Below are positions 1 to 15,100 of a stretch of 64,000 nt of DNA, piece by piece. The DNA is taken from NCBI RefSeq assembly GCF_000972845.2, contig NC_040021.1, forward strand, positions 7,855,291-7,919,290. The letters run 5' to 3'. The notes under the pieces were generated by a model. It ran no database searches. It was given only the letters and a program-made list of their open reading frames with translations, and was not told the origin of the DNA. A program made the position numbers and the translations under genes. Every line of letters begins with the position of its first letter. The stretch's first letter is position 1. The DNA comes from Larimichthys crocea. Taxonomy: Eukaryota; Chordata; Actinopteri; Sciaenidae.

Positions 1-42
1 AGCATGACGCTTTGTCTATAGTGTGCACTTAGTGTTACTCAC

Positions 43-155
43 CTCCCAGCCAGAACTTTGCAGGAACCAACTGTGAAGCCGTCCTGCAGGGAGGCCCTGC
101 TGTCCCCCAGAGTCTGGACTGAGCCTTGAAAACCAGGCTCAGAGAAAAGCTGCAC
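43..155 (-). CDS. crybg1: crybg1 exon 16, Greek-key motif 9; last exon inside window
   Basis: The 113-bp exon encodes VQLFSEPGFQGSVQTLGDS and onward to VGSCKVLAG. It ends in phase 2 at donor GTGAGT (plus-strand 37-42). The gene must continue left of base 1, since the partner motif 10 is absent. Confidence 0.88.
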
Positions 156-3100
156 CTGAGGCACACACAGCAGGACAATAAGCCTGAGTCATCCACCCTG
201 AGCATCAGAGAAGACGGATCCTGTCTCAGCGATAATAAATGTGTTCATTCATCCGTTTAAAAAATTTTTTTATCCACCTACCTTAAACTTGTCTGCGTTC
301 TCAAAATCAAACTGAAAGGAAACAAAAGCTTAATTAGACTCGCTTCATCTGCAGAACTACAGCATGAAGTCATTACAAATGGGTTGTGTGTAGAGCTGTG
401 GTTAATGTGCATGGGTGAGAAAGATCGGAACAACAATCATCATCATCAGCTTTATGATTCAAACCAAAGTATTCACTGTTATTTTACAGCAACAACGTGT
501 AACTCTTTAACCAGACTGTAAATCATTTTGATGCTACACTTAAGTATAATCAGGTTAATGGTGTCATTTCCACTCTGCACTCTGTGCACTATGTAACTTT
601 GTGCTCCGGATACAATCACCCACTAACACTTTACAGCACTAGGTCACACACCAAAAACTATTTGACTGATTTTGGTGAAACTCGTCATGGGAGAAAATGT
701 TCTCTTGTTTTTCCCTCTGATGTCCTCTGGCTGCAACTCTCGGTGATTTACAGAGTTTCCTGGACAGTGAAGAAAAATGCAATAAACTGTCGGTGCTTTT
801 AACTCATGATAGCTCTGTTAGTGTTAGGAGAGAGTGACTAAACAAGACGCCACCAGACAGGAGTAAATCTGGGACTGACTTTTAGTCGTTGGTGAGAGCT
901 TGGTGAAATAAACGGCTGAAAGATAGACGCCGAGCTGGACTGACTGCTGTTGGACTAGTTACTAACATCAGCTTGCTTGATGTTTGTGTCTGTTTGCAAA
1001 GTTGTTGACTTGCTCCATATTCTTAAGGATGCTCACTTTAAAAAATACTTTATTTTCCTGAATTTGACCTCTTAATGTCTGCGGCTTGTCAAAGAGTTCT
1101 GGGAGTAGCTGCGGTTGAGTTTGTATAAAATCTCTGTCTGTTTGCCGTCATTTGGTTTGAAACAGCCTGATGACTCACCTTTGTGATCTAACATGTTTTC
1201 ATATCCAGTCTTATGACAAGTATTTTCCTCTCTTATACACATCAATTTACTCTTGTTTTTCTCATGTCTCATGCTCCCAAAGATAATCTAGTGGATAAAG
1301 GTTGGTCTGTCTCCGAAGAGATTCCTGCCCTCCATCATAAATATTGACTTGGTCAGAAGCTTGAGTGTCGTGACTCGTCACATGCGCTGAAATGACTCAC
1401 CAGGGGAATACCAGGGGAAGTGAGAATACAGAGCACACTTTGATATTACAAAATAGCACAGTTATTAATCATAGAGTGCTAAAATTAAAAAAAAGGAGAG
1501 TGCTTATGTGACATTAATCGTAAATCTCAAGTGAACACACACGTTGCTGCCGTGACCGGACATCTCCACCAGTGGAAAACAGAAAGATTTCATAACTTTG
1601 AGTCACCGCTCACTACTCACCAGCACAACAGGCATCGCTGAAGCAACTCTGGGCTGTAGCGCCCCCCAGTCCTCTGGGTTTCCATACAGGCCTTTCTCAA
1701 GGATGTAGGGCTCACCGCAAAAGCCCGGCTCCTCAAACACAACCCAGCTGAGAGAGAGAAAACAGGAGGAGGAGGAGAAGGAGCATGAATCACCCTTTAA
1801 TTTTGCACTGGCACTTCAGAATTGTGTTTACTCCCTTTTCATTTCACCGTAATTCGTACAGAAACACACTCTTTGATGCACCCACACTTGTTAGGAAAGA
1901 AAAAACCACAAGAACTCACAACACGAAGCTGTCAAAGCATTGCTTATTTATCATGTAAGTCAGCTGCTGTTGGTCATAGTCCAAGATGATAATAACCCAG
2001 ATAATATTATCTCTTCAAATATGTACTCTATGTACTCTCTTGGCAAATGTGGCATGTCTTGGGTAGCTGTGCGAGTGTGTGTTGTTGTGGACGCCTAAGG
2101 TATTTCTGCTCGTGAGACAGAAAGCGGCTGTGTTTGCATTTGTGGGCCTGCGTGTGTCCTCACGTGCTAGACAACAAACAAGTGTCCCTCAGCAAGTGCT
2201 GAAACAACACACTGAGCCAATCGGAGGCTCAGGGGGACGGCAGCACGACATGGGCGAGGCCGTGCAATCTAATAACAGGCTAGCGGCACGGCGAGAATAA
2301 CCCCTCAGAGCCGTGCATCCTAAAGAGGGACGAAATGTTCTGCTCCACACTGTCCATCACTTTGTTAGTCTTTCCCTTGGGGAGAAAAAAATCAGCATTT
2401 TCTGCATTTCATTATGCTTTCCTTATTTGCTTCTGGTTTAGTTAACCTCAGCTTTTTCTTTATCAGATCATAGCCAAAGGAAACATACATAGAAACACCC
2501 ATGCAACACAGCCGATACTTGAATCTTCTGCTTTCCCCACAGAATGTAACAGCACGGCTCATGAGACGTTACACGTAACAAAAAAACACCACGCATGCAT
2601 GAATGACATTTCTAGGCCACACCCTGCACTAATTTGGCACTTATACCAACTTCAGCAGGGTGTAAAGTAGCATGCTTCTGAGACTATACGTTAGTGAACT
2701 AGGTTGATCTGTTTGGACCTGTCAGCATGGGCGCGGCAGCCTCACCGCTGCACACCTGAGCTGCAAAGAACAATAAACCGCAAAAGACTTTACAACTGTA
2801 GCCTGAAAGTAATTATCGAGGTGAAGCGTAGGAATGCCACTTTAAAGCATGAACTGAGAAGTTATAGAAGAAAAGCAGAAGGCAAACAGGTGGGGAGTCA
2901 AGCATATTTCATCAGAGACATACCTAAGGTCCTGCAAAGACAAGACATCTGAGGAATTTTAATAATCTGATCTGTTTACTTTAGCAGGATAAGTAATAAT
3001 CCTTTCAACGGCCGACCTTTCATTTCTCATTTCTGCTCACACAGCAGTGAATGTCACAGGGATAAGTGAAAAACTTGTCACTTACACGCCACCGAGGACA

Positions 3101-6100
3101 TCAATTGACTGTGTTGTCAAGCCGTAGCCTGTGTCATCCATGTTGATAACAGGCACTGTGATGTCAATGTTGACTCCCAGCTCTCCGAAATCTCTGTCGC
3201 TGAACATTTTGAGATGTGGAGACAAGAAATCCTGTAGGAGGAATAAAACCACCTGGTGATCAGCATATCAAACTATATCACAAATGAACATCTGCACGTT
3301 TAGATTAAAAAAAGTGTGAGCGTGCTTTATAGCGGCTGTTCTCAAATTTTTGTCACGTAGAAAATCATTTCAAGCAGCCTGCTGTGAACCAATTAATGTT
3401 TTTTATCAGCCGTGAATAATCTCAGGGAAATTACTAGCAAAACAAGTCAGCTTTAAAATTATCAAGAGCATGAACTGCTCTGCTCGTTTCTCTTCACCAA
3501 CACAAGTTTCTATTATTCAAATGAAAAAAAGTAAACGTAGCCCAAAACTACCAGAACTACATGTGGTTTTATTGTCTGAACACATCGTGCATCTCTAACT
3601 CGTATCTTAATCATCATCTTGGCTCTTATTAACCTTGCAAGAACTTGTTTCTTTGCCCACACAAATCAAATTCTTGCTCTGTGTCTGCTTTGAATTTCAT
3701 TCCAGGTACACATATTTGTTTTCATTTTTTCACTTGAGTGCCACTCTTTGTAATGGCCTACCCCACAGTCTGAGAATCACTGCCCTGGGGTTTGATTAGT
3801 AAGTCAGTTTATGGTTTATGAGATACCAGGCCATCCGGGTCAGCAATACCCACTGTTAATAATGTAAAGTTAATTCCCCTACCACAGCTTTATGAAAAGA
3901 AACCTTGTTGTCTTTGCATAATCTATTAATTTTTGTTCAACACTGTCTTTTTTAAAGAATCAATTCTCCAATAAAAATGTTGGAAAACCTCTTTCTGGTT
4001 TTTAATAAACAGGTCGGTTCTCCCCGCTTGGCAACCCTATACACAATCAAAAGTGTGATTTTATTTGAAAAGTCTCCCTTGGTCTGAATTATATGGATTT
4101 TCTGTTCTCTTTGTCTTTGATCTTCTGTTCATTTTTGTTCAACACTGTTTTTTTAAGAATCAATTCCCCAATAAAAATGTTGGAAAACCTGCTGAAACCA
4201 TGTTTTTATATGGATTTTCTGTTCCGACAGTAATAAACATTTCCCGTAAAACTTTGACCTTCACAATCCTTTGGTGGTTGAACGACAATTGAAACATCCA
4301 AATTAACTTTTTATTACACACTAGTGTATTAAAAGTTTAGTTCACACAAAAAGTGTGGTATGCTACGGTACTCACAGCCAGTACTGGTCGCAGTGACAGG
4401 AGCTGCTCTGAGCCTCCCCACTCACTACAGTCCAGATACTCTCCTTCCTCCAGGATGTGCTGCTGGCCCTCAAACCCAGGCTCGCTGTAGCCCACCCAGC
4501 TAGAAGAAAAGAGTGCGACATGTTGTTAGTTAGACCAGTTTGTGCAAAACATAACCTCAAAAATCACCATCTGGCAGCAAAGTTAGTTCTGAATAATCTT
4601 AGGTCTAAACAAAACTCACCACCTAATTTAATCATGTGCCAGTAAGGAAAATAAAAAAATATGTAACAGAAGAACAAAGACTCACAATCCTCCGATGATC
4701 TTTAAAGAACCCACAGAGTTCAGCTTCTTTGAGTCAAGGTTTGCTTCATCTGCAGCAATACCTTCGTCACTTTCACCAAAGCAGAAAACGTCACTGTCGA
4801 TTTCCAAACAGGAGCCCTCAAAGCCAGGCTTTTCATACACCACCGCCTGTAAGAGAGGAAGGACAGGGCTTATATTAAACTTATAATTCACATTTACTAC
4901 CTCTCTCTTTCTGTATCTGATAAAAAGTTAAGTTTGTGTTCAGCTGCATGCAATTATGTAAAAAACGTGGATTCATGGTCGTGTTAACATTTGTGAGCAC
5001 AGTGTTATGGATAGTATTCACTCCGAGGTCTGCTGCCAAAACACACTGTGGTTACACTGGAAAGTCCTTGACAACACATCTATTTTGGGCTTAAAATAAG
5101 ATAAACACAACACTAAACAGAAACATGTGCCAATGAATGCAATGCGCAACACCAATTGACTTTTTAGAAAGCATTTCCCTTAATACAATAATCACAGCTG
5201 GTTGCTTTAAAATTTAAAATTGCTTATATTAGAATTAAGCACAAACAAGTGAGATAAGGTATGGTCGAATGGTCTACCTTGACTTCCATGGGATTCTCCA
5301 CTTTGAAACCACCCTGCAACAGAAACATTATCATGAGCAACCAGTTTGTCCTCTAATTAACTGTACAAAAACTGCTGTTTACTTGAAAATTTCAGAGAGA
5401 GCAAAGGAAATGAGCGGAATACACAGAACATGCTGACTTGAGCTCCTTTCACTGTGGAAGGAAGAAAACTAATTACTGCTGATTGTCGTGTTGACTGTAC
5501 ATAATGGGAGTTTCACAAAAGTACATTAATTTTTAAAACTGCAGTGTTATTCAGAAACACTGCAGTTTCTATGAAAACTTACTTAATTATATAAGTATGG
5601 AAGCAATTTTACACATGACTTAGCAGGTACAAAGTGAATATAGAAAAGGGAGAGTTAAAAGGAAAGTGTAAAGCCATGGTTGCTTCTGTGTGAGGAAGTT
5701 TAACTCCTAACTTTAGGATGTTAACATGCTGATGTTTAACAGTAATGTGCCCCATCTTAGTTTAGTATATACCAACAAAATGTCCAGCTGAGGCTGATGG
5801 GAATGACATTATTTTCATAAATATGTACTGGACAAATTTAAATTTCGACCTGATGATGGTGCTGGATGAAAAGCAAGGGAACTTTCATGACACATGACAC
5901 AACCACAAACAGAAATGTCTTGATGGTAGTTGGATTTTAGGATTTTAGGGATTAGAAGTTTTCTGCCAATCCCTGTGCTAAATGTAATATGTAAATGAGA
6001 TAGTTGGCTGGATAAGTTTGATTGAGCTCCTTGTTGGCTTTACATGTAGAGTCAAGCTATCATCAAAGTCATTTAAATTTATCCTCTAGAGACCATGAAT

Positions 6101-9100
6101 GTCGGTACCTACTGTAATCTCATGGCAAGAGAGGATAGATAGAAGAAGATATTTTACTGAAAAAGAAAAAGTCAACCTCATGGCGGCACTAGAGGAAAAG
6201 TCTACGATAACCAAAGTTATTTGAATTGATCCTCTGGGAACCATAAACGTGTATACAACATTTCAAGGCAATCCATCCCACATTTCAATTTAGACCAAAG
6301 TGGCTCTGCTCTCTGAACATTGCCATAGACGTCACTGGCGTGGCTACAAGTATTAAATTAACTTCTGCAGCACAAAAGATACGCACAATTTTAAGTGGCC
6401 TAAGAGATCCAATGAACGGTGACGGGAAGCCCCAGGCCTCAGGAAAAGGGTACACTCCTGTCTCCAGCACAGCCAGCATGCCCTGAAACCCCGGGTCACT
6501 GAACACCAGCCACCTGAAGGAAGGACAAACACCAACAGTGCATGTTAATAACACATTACACCACATTATGGCTAGATATGCCTCTTGGTGGTTCTAAAAT
6601 AACTGTGAGTCATGACCTCGAATGGCGGGCTGCTTTTATAAAACTGGTAAGACGTCATAACCATGAAAAAGAACAAAGTGGTCTACAGGTACGATTAATA
6701 CATTCGCTGATTGCCTTAAGTATTGTTAGGTAACGGCAGTGTTTTAATTGGTTGTTATATCTTCCCTAGGCATGAGTCATGCAACTACAGCTGAGGACAA
6801 AAGCTATTTGTTTTAGAATAAAATATCTTGGGAATGGCATGCTTCAGTTCAAAGCATTTTGTCCTTTGCAATTCATTTTCAGCGTGGGCAGCCTTTCTTG
6901 GAACTTTGCCGCTACCTCTGACATTTTAAGGCCATTATGTAGTGCAACACAAAGCCTCATACCACCAACCGGCACATGTGTGCCATAGGCAGAAAAAAAC
7001 AAACCCAGCTCATTCAGTCAGGACTGAGGAAGTCAAACCAAGAACTGAGGCCAACCTTTAGGTGCTGAAAGATATATAATACCATGAATGGATGAACCAG
7101 TTTTTTCAATGAGTCAACTGAGCTGGCTGTTACATGAAATTTGTTGTATGTAAATTTGCTAACACTTGTCGCAGAGCAAACAGAAAGAGCAGCTGAAGCA
7201 GAAATAATAACTGAGGAAAGCTGATGTGGCATCTGACTGCATATAGTTTTGTCTAGATGCTGAGAAATGCTGAAATATTCTAGACAATGTTTTTTTTTTT
7301 TTTAATGCCAAGGCAAACCTACAAAAATAGCTGTGTGAGAAAGGTCTACTGCGGATCATTTCCCTCTGGGGCAGGGCACAAAATGTCCTGAATCCGTACA
7401 CCTCTCATGTGGAAAAACATTATCCACTTTGCCAAATTGTCTCCACACCTTTGTCTGGGTCTCACTCTTCATCTCACTCGGTCTGCACCTCTACATTCGG
7501 CTTTCCAAGTGACACACACCCATTCTCTCTCTCTCTCTCTCTCTCTTTGTGTTTTAACACGTCAACATGTAAAAGCAGGACAGACATTCCTGAGCATGCA
7601 AATGAGTGCAAGTTAAACCAAAGGCATAGATAAACACTGAGGAGCGTCAACAATGATTACTATCACTCAGTTATTTACCAAAGCCAAACACTGAGAACAT
7701 CCCATTAATAAAAGAAAGCTCTACGGCAAGATTTCCAAAGACTATCTTCCCGTGGGTCTGCCAGTCATTAGCGATAAGAAAATCAATTGTTGTCTAATTA
7801 CCTACACATTATGCTTAGCTGTTTCAAAGGAAAGGCACTATGTCTTGTTCTTTAACACCTGAATGTATTGTATTTCAAATCAAATGTGATCTACCTATAT
7901 ACCACTCTGATCAATCGCAGTAATTAGACAATGTGTCTTGCTAATAATTTGATTATGTCAGCCTGTTGATTGTGGTCATGCATGCTTTACCAGGTCAATC
8001 ACAAACATAAAAAATATTGGTTTTTGCTATAACAGCCATACTTACACCCCAGAGTGCACTTGGATGGAAGCAGTGCTCAGCGGGATGCCAAACGAGCCCG
8101 TCTCAATTGCGTCATCATGATAAGGTGTGACTCTACCGAGACCCTCCGGTTCAGTAAACAGATCAATATGGGGGATGCTGTAATCCTGAAGAGAGGGGGA
8201 AACAAACACAGAAATGATCAGCCGTGGTTTATACTTATCATCCTTTGTAGTGCGACCAAGAAAGACCCCGGTAAGTTTTCACTTACTGTGTTCTTAAAGT
8301 GTCTGGACTGAATATCAAAAAAGCAATATTACATATTAGCTATGTTTCAGAGGGACATGTGAGGTGACGCTAATGTAGGTATTAAGATACTGCAGGTCAA
8401 ATGAGGTCAAAGTATTTATCCAGGGCGCTCACCGAGACAGCAAGTCGGATAGAGCCAATTATCATTGGTGGATCGCTTCGTGGCTCTGTCTCCTGCCCAG
8501 GTTCTGCCCACATATTTGTCAATTCAATGCCTCCCTCCTCCAAAGCGATGGTGCGTCCTTGGAAGTCAGGCTTCTCGTACAGCACCCAGCTATAGTCAAA
8601 ACAAACAAAAACACGCCGTCGTCATGTGACAGAAACAGATGATTATATGTTGGGTGAAAAAAAGGACCGGGATAAATATAAGTGGTATAAAAATGGAGTC
8701 TTACATCAATGCTTGAACAATTTAGGAATACGTTTTGGCTTTCTTACAAAAAGTTAGACGAGAAGATCGATACCACTCTAGTTGTTTACACGTCAGTGTT
8801 ACAAGAAGTTATGTAGTGGACTATTTTTTCGGCCAAGCACAATAACTTTGAGAAGTTTCTGCTTACACTGGGAACAAGACTTCAGTAAGTTACTGCTCCC
8901 TGGCAAGAGATTAGAGATTTAGATTTTGTGCTGGACCAGCTGTTTCCCCATGTTTTCAGTTTAAACAGGCTGTATATTTAATGCCACAAAAGCATGAAAG
9001 AATTTTCCAAAATGTTGAACATTTGCTTTAAAGATGTATATCAATGTACAATAAATGCTGTAACGATCCCGTGTTCCCGAGAGCTTCATAGAAATTCAGC

Positions 9101-12100
9101 TTGGATGTTTTGTTTTGGTGACTAATATTGAATGTACACAAACTGCTTGCTGCCAAGAAAACACCACAAACTGTGACAAATCTGGGAGCTTTACCAGGCA
9201 AAAATAAATAAAAATAAAATCAATACGTACCATCCTCTAACAACCATCACAGATATGAGATGTGAGAGCTGCAGGGAAGTCGCATCTGCGAGATCCCTGT
9301 AAATCTCATATGGCTGGCCGCTGAATTGCGCTTTCTCAAACAACACCATCTGTGTGGAGACATGAACGGCGGTGTCATGAAGAGAAATTATAATAAACAG
9401 CAAAATGCATTGCATTGATTCACTGAATGCTGAGAGGGACCTCATAGTGTGGCTCTTTCATTTCTTACTCTTGTATGCCTGCAGTAAAACCAGATTTATG
9501 GGCAGGCACACGATCACTTGAACCACCCGAGTGTACTGTTAATATGCATGGTATATATAATGCATCACTTCAACATAAATAATACATTTTTAGTTTATGG
9601 GGCAACAGAATATTGTATTTTTTTGTGAATAATGAACAAAAACTGTCTGTCTTATGTAAGCACAGCTGAAACTGGATATAGTCTGAATTAAAATGATGTG
9701 GCAGCAAGAACCAAGACAATCTTGAAGGGGACGGGGGAATTTCTCTCTTTCTTGCACACAACTGGGAAACAAACTACTATTACTTTGTGCCATAATGAAG
9801 AAACACAAATTTAACACTGCGTTGGCAGCACTGAATTCCGTGATTGTAATCACATCCAGCTGAACATTTTGCACTCAAATGTTTTTTTAATGCTTTGTTT
9901 ACCCCCAAGTACACCATATGAAAAGCAGATGTTTCCAAAGAACAGAGAGTTGTCTGTGCAGATTCAGATTCCTCTCCCCACAAGATTCCATCTTGTTTCG
10001 ATTCAACAGTACGAGGGCAAAAGTTGTGCCTACTGTACCTTTCCAGGGCGCTTGTGAAATCCCTTAGCAGTTCTTATCTGGAAAGAAAAAGCACAGAATT
10101 ATCACTGCGACAAAGACTGTGCAGGAAAGGGCTAATCAGCATGTTGGTGCACCAGCTCTGTGCCTGTTGAATGTCTTGACCTTTTAAGTTTACTTCCAGG
10201 GACACAGTCGATCCCTGGAGACTACGCTATTTGGAATTTGTATTCAAGCACACGCTGCTGCAAGCATAGCAAGCAGGAAAAAAGTGTATCTTAATGCAGA
10301 ACTCTGGCAAATTAGGCGTCAGGCGAGCTGTCAACTGTAGCAACTAAGAAGCTTACTTGTCTGTAACAATTTTAATTATTGATTGAGGATTTAAGGAATT
10401 AATTAAGAAGAAATGCCAACTGCTATCGTTTTCTTAGTCTTCCTTGACAGTAAAGTGAATAACTTTGGGGTTTTGACTTTTAATCAGACCAACCGAGGAA
10501 TTGCAAATATGTAAACTTGGGTTTTGGTGATTGTGATGTAAATTGTTACTGAGCAGCAGAGCATGTTTAAATTCTAAAAAATGCTTGATATTATTATTTT
10601 ACAGGTCCCTAATCATAATTTCCAAAACACTGTGAAATAATTCAATAAATCAACTAATAAATTTAATTATTTTAACTTGTGGATTCTGTTTGCAACTGAA
10701 CACACACAAATGTCAAATTTGTCTCCAGGCAAACATACAATTCAACATATTTGGCGAACAAAACTTTCTGATGATAAATTGCTACAGGATAAAGCTACCC
10801 TTTCAAAGAAATTCCTTGTTGCCTATAAATAGTATAAATGACATTGTTTTTACCAATTATATGTAAATGAATGGAAAACTGAGATCATGCAAAGTAAAGC
10901 AATAAGTCAGAAGTTGCAGCCGCAAACATGGTGCAGTCATTTTTACCATCCCAAACTACATCAAAGAGACCAGCGGGACAAAAGATCCACTGTTGTGTGG
11001 CCTGAGAAGCTTCTGTACTAGCAATGATACCTGATACCGAAATGCAAATAAAGTTTTGTTAAATAACAAAAACAAACAAGTGAACTTTTCAATAAAGACC
11101 GTAGGCCATGCAGCTCTACGAGAAATTCAGGATCTAAATAGTTTCCAGCTCACCTGGCAACGCAGCAAGCGATCTAATCTCATACACATGCACTTCAAAG
11201 AGATACACAGCTTTACTTTCGTGATACTAAATCGTTAGGGGTTTAATTGTCTGTATACTGCACATTTACCTTTTTAGTAAGTATCTTCTGTGGCTTAGCC
11301 AGAGGCTGCTTCAGCTCAGGGAGTGGTGGGTGTGTGGTTGAAAGATTCCCAGGAAAAGATGGAGGATCAGGAAGAACACGACCTGGTTTCACAGCCCTGT
11401 CTGGTTCATCTCCACTGGCTGGAGTTGACATTTTTCCAATAACCTGAGGCATAAACTGAAAACCATCAGGTGAGTATAAAAGTTTGGGCAAGTTTCTTGT
11501 GCTGATCTGCTGTACTGCAATGACGTTTGCTGTCAGACATGTTAAAAAGAGCTTGGCTCTAAAAGTATTTCCTTTCATTAAACTATAAAATCACTGACTG
11601 GTGATTTTATAACTTTTTTTTTTTGTCTGTGTTATGAGAACGTCTTTCATTCATATCATTTTTAGCTGTTGAAAGTAACATACAGAAAAACTAACCTCGG
11701 TTTTGACTTGTTCTTGTCCTTGTGTGCTCTGCTCTGGTTTCGCTGGTTCTCGGGGGAGGTACTTCTCTAAATAGTCCGGCAGCTTGATGTCGTTAAAAGA
11801 GGGAAACGGAAGGCCTGAGTCACTGACCACAGCCTCCACAGCCTGGGTTTCCTCTCTGTTCCTCGTGGCAGAACTCTGCTTGGATAGTGCATCTTTGATT
11901 GGAGCTGTGGCAGTCGGGCTTGGCGGGGGCGGCTGGGATAAAGGTGAAGGGCTTGTTTGGGGGGACTCACTCGGTGACACTTCCCCAGAGTTTGTGTTTT
12001 CTGCCTGTGTTTGATTTCTCTTCCCTCTGATGGAGGAGTTGAGGTTGCTGAAGACACAGCTTCCCTCCAAGCGAGACTTCACCTTGATCTGCTCATCCTT

Positions 12101-15100
12101 CTCTTCCTTAACATCATCCTCATCTTTGACGGGGGTCTTTTCCCTGGTGAGGCGAGAGTGGACGTCCAGACTACTGAGCAGAATACTCCTGTCTGCCAAA
12201 CTAGCCCTGGCAGGTTTAATGCCAGATTTTTTTGTCTCCGAGTGCTGGAGCTTGGCTAACATGCTTGGTGTTGTGTCTACGGTGAACTTCTGTTTCCTCA
12301 ACCCGAATTTAAACTCCTCAGGGTCAAACGTCTTCTCAAAGCGGTCCTCCTTGATTGCAGGCATTGCAAATGGCGGCTGAGGTGGCCGGAGTATGTTGTG
12401 TTTACGTGGTGGGAGGGAGAATGGGGCGCAAAGTTTCTTGATTTTCTCAACGAAATCTTCATCATCTAGGTCACCAGACGTGTCCAGAAGATTGCTCTCA
12501 CTTCCAGCAGAGCTAAGCTTGGGAACTGGGGCTTTAAGTTTCCGCTTGGGGAAGTCCAAATCCAGCCAGCTTGAAGGGGTGTCTTGCCGTGCAGAATCAT
12601 CTTTACTTAGTCCCCGCGGCAAATGGAACTTCTTCATGGATGAACGCTGGATTGTGTCTGGGATCAGCTTATTAACCTCTGGTGAAGCGGGCGCTTTTGG
12701 AGTTCGACTCGGCTTGTTATCGAGCGGTTCCTTTGTGATTGTGCGCGGCTGTGGATGTGAGGAGATATCACCATTAGCAACCGGTGAAAGTTCATTCTTT
12801 GGGGAATGGGATGTTTTCTCAGCTGTCTTCTCCACATTAACTGTGGTGCTGAAAGCGGCGCTATCACCCGACTGCTGTGCTATTTTTTCTGCACCCTTGA
12901 GTGAAGTGATATCATTTGCACTCTCTGTATTTTTTGATACATCGCATTGTGGGAGTCTAGGTGTGAGTTTCACAACATCGCCTGAGATTTTGACTTCTGA
13001 TTCGACAGCTGAACCTTTTTTCCCATCATCCTGCCCTGCTACCTTACTGCTCACAGATTTAGAGACAGAAATGGAAGCAGACTCTTTAACAGATAATTCT
13101 TTCTCTGCCACCGTGTCACACTGTGCAATTATTGGTGCTTGAGTGTCATTAGCAGCTTTTAGAGTCATTTCCTTAACTGCTATAGTTGCTTTGGTGATAG
13201 GCCTTGTACTGGAGAGCTCGCCCTCATCAGCTCCATGTGTACATGAGTCATCCGGTGTATTCTCTGTTTTTTCCACAAATACAGAATCAGGCTGTGTTTC
13301 TGCTGTAATCACTGACTCAGTTCTTGTTTCAGGGCTTCCTGTAGACTTTGCTTGCAGCTCAGTAGGCACATTTGTTGATGCCTCTCCCTTCGAAAGCTCT
13401 TTATCACTCTTAGTCCCACTCACAGCCTCGTTAGCCTGGGCAATGGAACAAACAGCAGCTTTGTGTATGTGTGTAGTCGTCGTCTCTTTGACATGTTGTG
13501 TTTGAGCAGGGAGATCTAATGGTGTCTTTTCTGAGGACTCAGTGGCTTGTTCTGGTTGGCTGGCTTCTGGTTTTCTTTCATCCTTAACCGTCCAAGTCTT
13601 TTCTTTTCTTTCAGCATTCTGTCTTTCGTCATCCATGGCAACACACCCCCTTGTCCCCGAAACCTTGACCGTTGTGGTATTTTTATCCGATTGGAGGAGC
13701 TGCTGCGATGTCTCTTTGCTCTTCTTGTCAGACTGATTTATTTTTTCACACTCCACTTTTTCTAATTTGTTCACTTCTTTACTCTCAGTATCATTTATTA
13801 GTTCTGTGTCCTTGTGTTGGGGTTGCTGTGTTTTCTCTGTGTCCTTTTTATTGGATTCCTTTAATTCCCCTGCACTTCTTGGTTCAAACTGCATTGACAG
13901 TTCTTTATCTAATTTGTGACCTTTAACTGGTGGCTCTTGATCCGAAGGAGTTTTCTCAATAGGCTGTTCAACCACAGCTGAGGGGATGGAGGCTGGAGTT
14001 TCTCTGCTGTCTTTGGAGGCCTTTTCACTCTCTCCCTGTGTAAATAAGAGGCTGTCCCCCCCTGCTTTTTCCTCCTTTTGGGGAAAAATAACTGGATCTT
14101 TGTCAATAGGCATCTTTGTTCCATTGCTACAAGCAGCAGGATCAGGTTCAACCTTGATGACAGATGGTTCAGACTCCTGGCTGTTACATGGCTTATCAAT
14201 ATTCTCCTTTTTAAATGAAGAATCTGACTGTTTCTTCTGTTTGTCTGGATCATGTTTTGGAAATGTTTGCTGTTTGGTATCAGGCACAGACTGTTCTTTG
14301 GATTTATTTCCTTGGACTTTATTCGACGGTAATGAGACTTTCTCTGTGAGTTGTTTGGAGGGAGTCCCTTTTCTATCATGCACCTGTTCTTGTTTCACAG
14401 CAGTGAGCGCTGGCTTACTTGTTGAGCAATCTGGTTTATTTTCACTATTTGGGCTGATTGGACTGGTTGGTTCTTTATTTTTTCTTTTTTTAGAGCGGGA
14501 GCCTGCTCTGCTAGGGCCTTTGGACTGTTGGCTATTATTATTGATTACTTCTGCAGAATCATTTGTCCTTTTAGCTGGAACTTTTGTTTCAGCATTGCCC
14601 GGTTTCGTACCCTGATCTGCAGTTTTTGACTCCAATGCTTCCTTTGTTTTGCAGTCTGTTGGCTGTTCTTTAGGAATGGAAATCTTTCCTGCTACATCAG
14701 TGGTATCTTGTCTATCTGGTTTTAGTGTTATCTTAAATGATGCGTTTGTTTGCGTCTGCTCATCAGTATCCCGTTTACCCTGATTGTCCAGTTCTGGTGA
14801 CTTTGATGCAACAACTGCCACAGACGACATGGATTTCTGAGACATTCCTTTCATTCCTGGCTTTGTAGGCAAAGCTGTCCGTTCATCTCTTGTAAAGGTC
14901 TCTGTAAAATTCCTCACTCTGTCCTTGATTGGGATCGGCCTCTCCCTTGTGAGTGACGAGCTAGACTTTGTCGCGTCATAACGTTCGGCTGATCTTGACC
15001 TCTGTTCTGATAACACAAAATCTGCTTTCAGCCTCTCCGTGGCGTTCCTAACTGGAGAAACATCGGCACTCCTTGGGGCTTGGAAAGTCTTTTTGTCGGC

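Noticed and set aside
7519..7551. Frame with poly-Ser-Leu run near 7.4-7.6 kb
   Set aside because: Produced by a CT microsatellite in a crybg1 intron.
12393..13142. Long plus-strand open frame (about 249 codons) and others nearby on the plus strand
   Set aside because: It lies antisense within crybg1 exon 3, and its Ser/Leu/Phe-rich translation is what a Lys/Glu/Ser-rich coding exon gives on the other strand.
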